NCBI GenBank assembly: GCA_014706295.1
Contig: JACSVZ010000010.1
Coordinates: forward strand, 19,558,501-19,622,500
DNA from: Lycocorax pyrrhopterus obiensis
Taxonomy: Eukaryota > Chordata > Aves > Passeriformes > Paradisaeidae
Direction: 5' to 3'
DNA: 64,000 nucleotides
The translations under genes were made by a program, and so were the position numbers. Positions 41,801-50,900 of the stretch are shown here, one piece after another. Every line of letters starts with the position of its first letter. The stretch's first letter is position 1. The notes below the pieces were generated by a model, which worked only from the letters and a program-made list of their open reading frames with translations, made no database searches and was not told the DNA's origin.

Positions 41801-44800
41801 ATGGTGACACGGGGGCACAGCCCGCACCCGACCTGGCCCTGCCACCCCACCTTGAGCATGGAGCCGTTCTGGAAGACGTGCTGCTCGTCACACACCACGC
41901 AGTACTCATTGAGCGTCGGGATCCGCTGCTCCGCGTACTTCATGATCTGAGGAGCAGGACGGAGCGAGTCAGGCCCTGCCACGGACACGGAGCTTGGGGG
42001 GATGCTCCAGGCGGTGGGACAGGGATGAGTGGGATGTGGAACAGCAAGAAGGATATTCTGGGCATCAGGATAAGGATGAGCAGGACATGGGGTAGTGGGG
42101 AGAATGCTCTGCATAGTAGGATGTGGATAAGTGGGAAGTGGGACAGCAGGGAGGATGCTCTGGGCAGCAGGATGCTGATGAGTGGGATGCGGGACTCTCA
42201 CCTGGACGAGGAAGCCGTACTCCAGCGTGGGGATGTTCTTGCAGTGGCCGCCGACCTGGGACGGAGCCGGAGCGGAGCCAGCTGCGTTATCCCCTTTCCC
42301 ACACACAGCCCCAGCCCTGCATGGCACGGGCAGCCTCCAGCTCCCCCCAGCACAGCGGGACCCCCAACATCCCAACACTCCCTGGCACAGCAGGAACCCC
42401 AACATCCCAACACCCCCTGGCACAGCAAGAACTCCAACATCCCAAAGCCCCGTGGCACAGCAGGACCCCAGCATGCCAAACCCCTCCCAGCACAGCAGGA
42501 CCCTCAACATGCCAGCATTCCCTGGTACAGGGGAGCCCCAACATGCCAAACCCCTCCCAGCAGAGTGAGACCCACAACATCCAACCTTCCCCTGGCACAG
42601 CGGGACCGTGGATATCCCAACACGCACTGGCACAGCAGGGCCCCCAGCATGCCAACATCCCCTGGCACAGCAGGACCCCCAACACGCCAACATCTCCTGG
42701 CACAGCAGGGATGCGGCACCAAGAGTGGGGTAAAATCCCACTGGACCCCACAGCCAGGCCCCAGCTCCCCCAGAGCACCCAAGAGTGGGGACAAGAAACC
42801 CCACAGGGGCTCCGCCCATCCCAAGGGGGTCCCAGCACCCCACAACAAACGATCTGACCCCAGAGGAGCCCCTGGGAAGGGGAAGAAAGGAAAGCAAACC
42901 CCAAGGCGGGGTGGCACCCACCAGGATGTTGAAGGGGGCAACACCTGCCTGGGTGCTGGCGGGCGGGTAGCCGAAAACTTCCACCTTGGGATTCTTCACC
43001 ATGCAGGACACGGAGCGGTTCATCAGGCGGTTCACGCGAGGCTCGGGGATGCCCAGTTTGCCCTTCAGCACTGAATCCTGGATAACAGGGAAGCTGGGAG
43101 ACCTGGGGGCACAGAATCCCCCTGAGCACCTGTTTGTCACCGTTCCCTGCTCCTCCACCACCCAGTGCCGTGGATTCACCCGTCGGCTACTTGTTGGGAG
43201 CAACTGCTGCCTCCTTGGGATCTGGCAGGGAGCAGCAGCATCCAAGTGGGGAAACTGAGGCAGAGTGCCAGGCCTCACCCAGGATGAGGGGACAGAGGGC
43301 TAGTCCCCTGGGGGACAGCATCGGGACCTTACTTGGGGATGGGCGAGAAGATGCTGAGGCCGGCACGGAACTTCTTGATGGTGCCGCTCGTCTTGAACCA
43401 ACTGTGCCGCTTCTCCTGCTGGGTCTTGAGGAAATCGTTGCTGAGGTGTTTCCATTGCTGGGATGTGAACATGCCCAGGATCCTGGCAGACAGGGGGGAC
43501 AGCACCCATGGGTGCTTGGTGGCCCGTGACACCCCCAGCCGCTCCTCCTCCCCACACACAGATGGTGGTGAGCCCATCACGGGGTTGTGTGGTGGATAAA
43601 AGGTGGTGGCACAGGGACATGTGGCACGTGGCCGGTTTTGGGGTAGAACAGGGATTCTGTGTGCCACCCCAACCACCACCCTCGGGTGCCCACCACGTTT
43701 CAGCTCTTACTTCTTCAGCTGCAGACCCAGCCCGAAGCCCTCCTTGTTGGACGGCTGGAAAACCTCGATGGACGGTTCTGCAGGGAGACAGGAGGACAAG
43801 CTGTCGGTGCCACCACTGTGCCTGTCCTGAGGGCACAGGGACACCACATCTCGTCCGTCCCCACTCACCGGGGCCATCGAGGTACTGGGAGAGGGAGAAG
43901 CGCAGGCGGAGGACGATGGGCTCCGTCCGCAGCACCTTCCACGCCGTCGCCACCTCCTCCTGCCGAGGGAGAGCCGCGTTTTGGCCCAGCCACGGGACCT
44001 CCACTCGGGCAGGGCAAACTGGGTACCCCCCTGGGCGCATGTGCCCACCCTCCCCACGCCAGCGCTGCCGGGGGCGCCCTGGGGACTCACATCGAGGAAG
44101 CTGATGTTCACGTGGAGGTCAATGTCCACGTCATCGATGGTCCCGTACTCCCTGGGAAGACACGCGGTGCTGTGGCATGGGGGGCTGGCACAGTGGCCTG
44201 CTGCCCACCGTGCCAGGGTGGGCAGGCTCATGGGACAGTGGCACTGGCACGTGTGGCTCTCCACGTATCAAGCGTGAGCACAGAGGGAGTGCCCAGAATG
44301 TGGATGTGAACCTGGGAATGGCACAGCCAGGTGCTCAGGGGATGGCACGGCCAGGTGTCCTAGGGGTGCCACGGTTGAGTGCCCTGGCAATGGCACAGCT
44401 GGATGCCCGGAGATGAGCCAGGTGCCTTGGCAATGCCATAGTCAGGTGCCCCGAGGATGGCACAGCTGGTTACGCAGGGGTGCCACTACTGGGTGCTCCA
44501 CAATGGCATGGTCAGGTGCCTGGGAATGGCATGCCCAGGTGTGCTGGGTGCCTGAGGATGGCACAGCCGGGTACCTCAGGGACGGTATTGCCAGGTGTCT
44601 GGTGATGCCATGGCCAGGTGAAGCAGCGATGCCACAGCTGAGTGCCCAGGACACAGCACAGCCGGGTGCCCCACGATGGCACAGCTGGGTGTCTGAAGAT
44701 GGCACCGATGAGTGCCTGGGGCTGCCACAGCTGGATGCTCCAGGAATGCCATGTCTGGGTGCCCAAGGACAGCACAGCCAAGTGCTCAGGGGATACTGTG

Positions 44801-46255
44801 GCCAGTGTCCTGGGGAGGGTATGTCTGAGGGATGGCTCAGCCAGGTGCCTGGGGAAGCCATGGCCAGGTGTCCCAGAGATGGCATGGCTGGATGCCTGGG
44901 CATGGCACAGTTGGGTGCCCAGGGACAGCACAGCTGGATGCCTGGGGATGGTGCAGCTGGGCTCCTGGTGTGGCCCAGCTGCGTGCCCAGGGACGGCACT
45001 GCCCGGGGCAGGACCCACCTGACGGCCACGGCATTCTCGCTGTAGATCTCCTTCACAGCCTCGATGTCGGCGTCCAGCTGCGGGTGCCGGTACAGGTCGG
45101 CGGCGCAGGTCCCCTGCGGCACAGCGCCCACGGCACCGTCACACCCGGAGCCTCCCGCAGCCTCCAGCAGCCCCAGGCCTGGGATCAGGCTCAGGCTGGG
45201 GGTTCCCGAGCTCCCCGTGGCACCCGTGGGACCCAGCACCCACCTGGACGCCATAGAGGAACTCCTCGGACTCATTGTCCCCGTCGGAGTCATCGTCCGT
45301 CCAGTACTGGCCCTTGAGGTCCTGGGGGCAGAGGGTTGGGAGGCAGCAGGGACGGGGGAGAGGGTTGGGAAGTGGATTGGGGGAGCTCATTAACAGGGAG
45401 GGAGCTAGGGGGGAGCAAACTGGGGGAGCTGGTTCTGGGGAGAGGGTTGGGGGCAGTGGATTGAGGGAATGATTTGGGGAAGCAGTTTGGGGGGAGCAGT
45501 AGGATAGAGAGAACGATGTGGGTTGGGGGGAGTGTTTGGGGGCACCAGGACGGGGATGTGGGATGTGGGCAGTGGGATCAGGATGGGAGGAATAATTTGG
45601 GGGCAGTGGGATGGAGGAGCAGGTTGGGAGAGGGAGCACAGGGGGAGCAGATTAGAGGGGAGCAGGGTGGGGACAGTGAGACGGAGATAGTGGGATGGGA
45701 GTGCAGGATGGGGGAACAGGATGGGAGAGCAGGATTGGGGAACAGGATGGGACAACGGGATGGGGGAGTGAGATGGGGGAGCGTGATGGGGGAGCAAGAT
45801 GGAGACAGCAGGATGGAGACAGCAGGATGGACCAGCAGGATGGGGACACTGGCATGGGGGAACAGGATGAGAACAACAGGATGGGGGAGCAAGATGGGAA
45901 CAGAGGGATGGAGGACCAACGTGGGGGAACAGGATGGGACAGCAGGATTGGGACCAGCAGGATGCGAACAGCAGGATGGAGGACCAGGATGGGAACGGCG
46001 GGATGGAGGACCAGCAGATGGAGGACCAGGACGGGGACTGCGCACGGAGCTGCCGGGGGGGGGGGGTCCCTCCTCCTTCAGCCCCATCCCCGCCCCGAGC
46101 CGGGGGACCCCGGGACACGGGGGGACACCGAGGGCCGCTGCCCCTCCCCCGCCCCGCGGCCCCGCGGGCCCGTCCCGCCCCCTTGGCCGGGCGCGCTCCC
46201 CCCGCGGCCGCGGCCGTGTCCCCGCGTCCCCTCCCGCGTCCCGGCCCCTCACCAT
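38869..46255 (-). CDS. PARP6: Protein mono-ADP-ribosyltransferase PARP6 (22 coding exons)
   Basis: Exons in transcript order: 46255-46253, 45321-45244, 45113-45019, 44151-44091, 43959-43869, 43777-43711, 43482-43333, 43102-42922, 42255-42202, 41946-41851, 41765-41673, 41599-41474, 41394-41329, 41174-41107, 40889-40841, 40406-40294, 40200-40128, 39956-39887, 39523-39444, 39346-39283, 39133-39049, 38971-38869. All are GT-AG and in frame: 1866 nt, 621 aa (human about 630). PARP6 transfers single ADP-ribose units, is cytoplasmic and is linked to neurite growth. An acidic N-terminus (TDDDSDGDNESEEFLYG) is followed by a Cys-rich middle (NEYCVVCDEQHVF, CTRELCVFSFYTLG). The C-terminal ART domain has FHGSHIENWHSILRNGL and GAAYGKGIYLSPISSISFGYS, carrying the NAD-binding His and Tyr. 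The end, MRVIGTQVYTN, is family-typical. Confidence 0.96.
40452..40475. repeat. (GACA)n microsatellite by a PARP6 acceptor
   Basis: Six GACA units on the plus strand, reading TCTG/TGTC on the PARP6 strand, 46-69 nt upstream of the tandem acceptor of the exon at 40406-40294. The location makes it part of, or just upstream of, the pyrimidine tract for that exon. Confidence 0.85.
42000..42720. repeat. Two minisatellites flanking the 54-nt PARP6 exon
   Basis: At about 42010-42190 there are three to four units of roughly 50 bp with GTGGGACAGCAGGGAGGATG and CTCTGGGCAGCAGGATG. At about 42340-42720, on the other side of the small exon at 42202-42255, there are about ten units of roughly 36 bp with CCCTGGCACAGCAGGACCCC and AACATGCCAACATC. 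Long minus-strand frames through them (602 and 280 codons) are a mixture of real exons and repeats. Confidence 0.88.
44160..44995. repeat. Minisatellite in PARP6 intron 3
   Basis: More than 800 bp of degenerate units of about 35 bp, with cores GATGGCACAGCTGGGTGCCC and GGGGATGGCATGGCCAGGTG. It fills nearly the whole intron between the exons at 44091-44151 and 45019-45113. Frames of up to 283 codons on both strands are repeat artefacts. Confidence 0.9.
45340..46040. repeat. G-rich minisatellite in PARP6 intron 1
   Basis: About 700 bp of 15-22 bp units of the type GGGGGAGCAGGATGGGGACA, becoming GGATGGAGGACCAG toward 46040. Plus-strand G runs are dense, so the PARP6 transcript strand is C-rich here. 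It begins about 20 bp after coding exon 2 and ends about 210 bp before the exon 1 donor. Confidence 0.9.
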
Positions 46256-46440
46256 GTCAGCGCGGGCCGGCCGGCGCGGGCACGGCCGCCATGCTGCCGG
46301 GGGGCCGGGCCTGACGTCAGAGCCGCCGCACCGCGTCACCCAGCGGCGCCGCCATGACGTCACCGCCGGGGACCCCCCCCCCCCGGTAGCCCCGGGACCC
46401 TCGGGGGCGGGGCAGCGCCGCGGGGGCACGCAGGGCCGGC
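46256..46440 (-). promoter_or_regulatory. PARP6: PARP6 promoter and 5' leader with two CREs and a uORF
   Basis: CpG-rich and TATA-less. Two perfect palindromic CREs, TGACGTCA, sit at 46312-46319 and 46355-46362, 43 bp apart and 57-107 bp upstream of the start codon. If the start site lies upstream of 46292, a short upstream frame (46292-46257, MAAVPAPAGPR then TGA) precedes the main ATG with only one base between its stop and the main start. The ATGGCGGCC at the uORF start also resembles a YY1 site. The main ATG abuts the intron 1 donor (ATG|GTGAGG). Confidence 0.65.
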
Positions 46441-46449
46441 GGGGTCCCC

Positions 46450-47440
46450 GGTGTCCCCAGTGTAGCGTCCCCCTGTCCCAGCTTGGGGTCGCTGCGGTCC
46501 CCAGCACAGGGTGCCCCGTGGGGTGGCCGTGCTGGGTCTCCCCCACAATGTCCCCGTGGTCCATCACAGGTCCCGTGTCCCCAGCACAGGGTGACCATTT
46601 TGGGTCCCTTCCATGTCTGTCACAGTGTCCCCACAGCCCAGCCCAGTGTCCCCAGTGCCCCCAGTACAGGGTCCACAGTGTTCCCAGCACAGCATCCCCA
46701 GTGCCCCCAGTACAGGGTGACTATTTGGGGTTCTCTCCATGGCTGTCACGGTGTCCCCCCAGCCCAGCACAGGGTTCCCAGTGTCCCCAGTACACAGTCC
46801 ACGGTGTCCCCAGTACAGGGCCCCCAGCGCCCCCAGTACAGGATGACCATTTTTGGTCCCCTCCATGGACCACAGGGTCCCCAATGTAGCCAGTACAGGA
46901 TCCTTCTGTGGTCCCAGCATACAGTGACCATTTTGGGTCCCCAGATGGCTGTCACAGCGTCCCTACAGTCCAGCACAGGGTCTGTGTGGCAGGTCCCTGT
47001 GTCAATGGCATGTCCCCAGCGTCAGCACGGTCCCAGTGTGGAGCCACTGTCATGGGTCACCGGCAAAAGGTCCCCATGGTTCTGGGACCATGTCCCCAAT
47101 ATCTCCAGCATGAGGTCCCCACTATTCCCAGCCAAGGGCCTTCATGGATCTGGCATACGGTGTCCATGTTGGGTCCCCACACAGCTGGGACAGTGGCCCC
47201 AGTGGGCCCAGCACAGTGTCCCCTGTGTCCCCAGCACCTCCAGCCTGGTCTGTCCTTGACCCCAGCACAGTGTCCTCAGCACCATGTGTCCCCAGCACCA
47301 CGTCCCCAACATCTCCAGCCTCGTGTCCCCAGTGTCCCCAGCACGGTGTCCTCGTGGCCCCACTACAGAGCACCCACATTTGTTCCCACTGGAGGGTCTC
47401 AGAACCCTCCAAAGCACCCCAAAAGACCCAGAGACGCTGC
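46450..47440. repeat. Minisatellite between PARP6 and PKM
   Basis: About 1 kb of degenerate units of 40-60 bp with the core CCAGTGTCCCCAGCACAGGGT, interrupted by GGTGACCATTTTGGGTCCCC at 46590, 46850 and 46928. It separates the divergent PARP6 and PKM promoters. Frames of up to 258 codons across it are artefacts. Confidence 0.88.
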
Positions 47441-47559
47441 CCCCCAGAGTGAGGGACCCCTGAGGTGTGAGCTGGGGGCTTGATGTGAGCTGGGGGTGTC
47501 AGTGTGAGCTGGGCGGGCGCGGTGTGAGTTGGGCGGGGTCAGTATGAACTGCACGGCTC

Positions 47560-47913
47560 GGTGTGAGTTGGGGGCCGCGGCCCCTTTAAGAGCATCGCGC
47601 CGGGCCGCGGTCCCTTTAAGGCGGCGACCACTCTCCGTCCACGCGCGCGACGGCTGCGGCGCCTTCTCATTGGCCGGCCGGACGCGTGCTGTGACTCAGC
47701 ACCTCCCCCTCCGTGCTTTGTGCGTCCGCCCGTGAAAGTAGCCCCGGCGCCCCGCCCTTGTGGCCCCCGGCGGAGCGGGCTGCGGAGGGATCCGCAGGAG
47801 GCGGTGCTGCGGCCGGCCGGGATCACCTTGGCGGGGCGGGGGGGGCGGTGCGCAGAGCGGTGGCGGCGCTCGGAGGGAGAGGACGTGCGAGGGGCGTGAC
47901 TGAGCGGCGGCAG
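47560..47913 (+). promoter_or_regulatory. PKM: PKM promoter and non-coding exon 1
   Basis: A CpG island without a TATA box. It holds an inverted CCAAT box (ATTGG, 47670-47674 within CTCATTGGCC), an AP-1/Maf-type palindrome TGCTGTGACTCAGCA (47687-47701), a GC box (CCCCGCCC near 47750) and GC-rich sequence to a donor CGGCAG|GTAACG at 47913/47914. That donor is the best candidate for the end of the untranslated first exon, which would splice to 53302. The start site is inferred to lie around 47.7-47.85 kb. An ACGTG hypoxia-type core is at 47883-47887. Confidence 0.6.
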
Positions 47914-50900
47914 GTAACGGCGGCCTGAGGGGTGGCGAGCGGCGGGGCTGGCCACGCCGGTACCGCCGTTGTCCCCATGTTTCCGCCGCCGGGAGACAGT
48001 CCCCCCAGGCGGCGGCTGAGGGGAGGGGGCGCGCGCCCTAGGGGACGGTTGAGGAGGGGGCGCGCGGGGGGCTCGCGGCGCCGAGCACGTGGCCGCCGGC
48101 GACCCCGGCCCCGCGTCCCGTCCTCTGCCTCCTCGAGCATCCCCCCGAGACCCCGCACCGGGGAACGCCCGTTGCGAGCATCCTTTCCGATCCTGGGCCG
48201 GGGAACGCCCGCCCCGAGCATCTCCCCACGGCCTGTTCCGGGAAACGGCCGCTCCGGGCACGGGGAGGCGGCGGGGGTCCGGTCTGTGGTGCGGGGGCCC
48301 GGGCGAATGAAAGGGGACACGCACGAGCGGGGAGCCCCGCGTGTGCCGCGTGTGCCGCGCGGCCGTGCCGTTAAACGGAGCGCGGGGTCCCGCTGCGGCT
48401 GCCGCCCGGTTCCTGCTGGCCGGGCAGTGCCGGAGGAGCTGCTGGGAGGCTGAGTCAGAGGCAGACGGAGTGAGGCGCTGGGCCGCCCCCCCCGCCGTGT
48501 GCCTGCGCTCGCGTAAGAGCCGGCAGTTCCCCGAAGGGCATCGGCTCAAATCAGCGTCCGGCTCACTGCACACACCTCTGATGCTGCAGCCTCTTCCCGG
48601 CCCCCCCCCGGAAGAGAAGGCCCCTTCTGAATTAATCTTCTCCCATAATTGTGCCTACTTAAACGCGTCCAATTGATTTGGACAGTCTCTTGAACTGTGA
48701 AAACCTTTGAAACGTGTTTAAACCCCCTTTACAGGGCTACCAGGGCATGAATAGCGCTTTTGTCGGCGGACAATGGCAACCTCCCGAGTGTCTCCTCAGA
48801 CTACTAAAAGTAGACGGCAATCTTTAAAAACCTGCTTTGTTCTGATAAAGCAACTCGGTATCGGTGAGGCCCAGGTTAAGAAAAAAAAAATCAGTGTTTT
48901 ATGGAGGCTTTTATCATGTTAAAGTGTTAACTTTCCTGCTGCTGCTCATCGTGACTTGCCTTGGCTCAAAGGTGCGATGACAAAGAGGTTTTTGCTTACT
49001 CAGACGCGTCCAGGGACTTGTGCAATTAGGAGTGCTTAATTTAAAAAAAAATGAAAAAAAACCCAAAAACCTAGCAGAACTCTGAGGAGTATATAATTTC
49101 ATGCCCGACATCCCATTTATGGAGCAGAATTCTGGCTAATATAAAGGAGATCGATGGGTTAATGGGCCGGGCTGGTGGCAGCGGGTTTCTAGCCCATCAG
49201 CGGATTAAGCTGAAGGTTTTTGTGCGAGGCAGGAAGCACTGCTGCGAGCCACGTGCTTGAACCGGGGACTTCTGCCTGTGAAACCCTTCTGAGAAACTTC
49301 GCTTTCACTAGGTAAAGAGCTTGGGGAGTCTGCAGCAGCCTGCGTTTTTTGATTACCTGCTCCTTTATCCATCTGAAGCTATTATTAAAACCTTCATTTA
49401 TTGCTGTTAGCCGGAGCGATCCACCGCCGGCCTTAATTCCCTTTCCACCCAACAAGTTGATAATTTAATTTGATGGGAACAAGACGTTTCCCAGGCCGGC
49501 TGGAGCACGTGCTGGTCCTTTATCTCCCGCCTGGCCGTTGTTCTCCCGGGGGAAGATGGAGCCGCAGCGGGTGGTGATGGATGGCACGTAGGGAATGGGG
49601 CTGCAGTACCGGGGCGCTGCCACGTGCAGCCATCTCCATCCTGGAGTGGGGATGCAGCACAGTGGTCTACACTTCTGCCTAGTTAAATGTAAAAAGAAAA
49701 CCCCCAAGCACTCTTTTATCGTGTAAAGCAGGTTTTTACAGCTTGCCTGAAGGCAGCCAGGTGCTTTTTGCCAGGCCGAAAGGCTCCTTGTCCTCTGCAA
49801 GGTTAAGCCTGTAGGTGTGTCCTACAAATACCCTCGAGATAAGTCTTTTTCGTCACCAAACATCCGATGCTTGTCACCTCCTCTTTATTTTTTTAGTTAA
49901 GCCTTCCAGGGAGGGCAGCTCAGTAAAGGCACGGCTGAGCCAGCAGCACACGGGGAAGGTGCCAGAGCCAGCCTGACCTTCCTGTTCCCCGTTGCCAGAA
50001 AGCTGGAGAGGCATCTTCGTTGTGGGTCTCTCCTCCCGTGCATCCTCAGCTCAATGCCGGGGAGAGCATCGGCCAGCCGGGCGCAGGTGGTGGCTCCTGG
50101 GTTCCATCCAGACTTGCAGAAAAGAGATGGAATTATGGGGTGGCCATTTTGTCCTTACGTAACAGCGAGACACCACCTCCGGCACCGGCTGCCTGGCAGG
50201 AATGTGGATGCCAGGCCAGGGTAAAAGCCTACTTCTCTGCAGAGCTGCGTTTCTCTGTTGTTGAGTGCCTTTAGCATCTGGAATGAGCAAAGCTGATGTT
50301 TTTCTAGGCTTTTTTTGGGAATCTGAAGGCCTGCCTGGTTTCATAACCCTGGCCTGAACACTAACTCAAACCATTTCTGCCTCTGGGCAGGGACACTGGG
50401 CACGAGCAGCCTTGTTCTGCAGCGTCCATGAGGTTGTGTAAGTGAGGCTGACCAGTGAATCCCGAATCATCACCCCCTGGGAGCCTCCTGGCTGGAATTC
50501 CTGCAGGCAGTGACACAGCTCTGCCGCCGGGGCCTGGGGACAGCCCCTGCTGCAGTTTCCACTTCCCTTTGTCACCGATAACAGCAAAGACTTGGCCCTG
50601 GGTGGGGATTGCCTGGGTGGGGATTGCTGCTCCCTCTCCTTTCTCCATCCCCAAGGGGCATATCCGGAGAAACCATGATTTTAGGCTTTCTCTCATCTGA
50701 CCCATGGGATGAGCTGGCTGGAATTAGTCACCTGGCTACAGTAAAACCAGTCCTGACCTCAGCTGGCTCAGTCTGAAATATTCAGGAGCTGAGGAGATAC
50801 CAGACATCATTGGGACACCCTGCCTGGAGCATGGGCAGGCCAAGTAATAAGTCTGGTAATTTAATCGTTATTTCTTGAGGAATGAATTCAGGTTTATTCA

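Noticed and set aside
42504..43129. Open frames of 146 and 280 codons on the minus strand between PARP6 exons
   Set aside because: They translate the CCCTGGCACAGCAGGACCCC minisatellite (Gly/Cys/Leu repeats such as GMLG and GVLGCWG) and show no independent start or family motif.
41470..43278. 602-codon continuous frame on the minus strand
   Set aside because: It joins true PARP6 exons (41474-41599, 41851-41946, 42202-42255, 42922-43102) through introns and a minisatellite that happen to be open. The spliced model with GT-AG junctions matches the family and the unspliced frame does not.
44442..45293. 283-codon minus-strand frame and 210-codon plus-strand frame
   Set aside because: Repeat artefacts of the PARP6 intron 3 minisatellite that also read through real exon sequence at 45019-45113.
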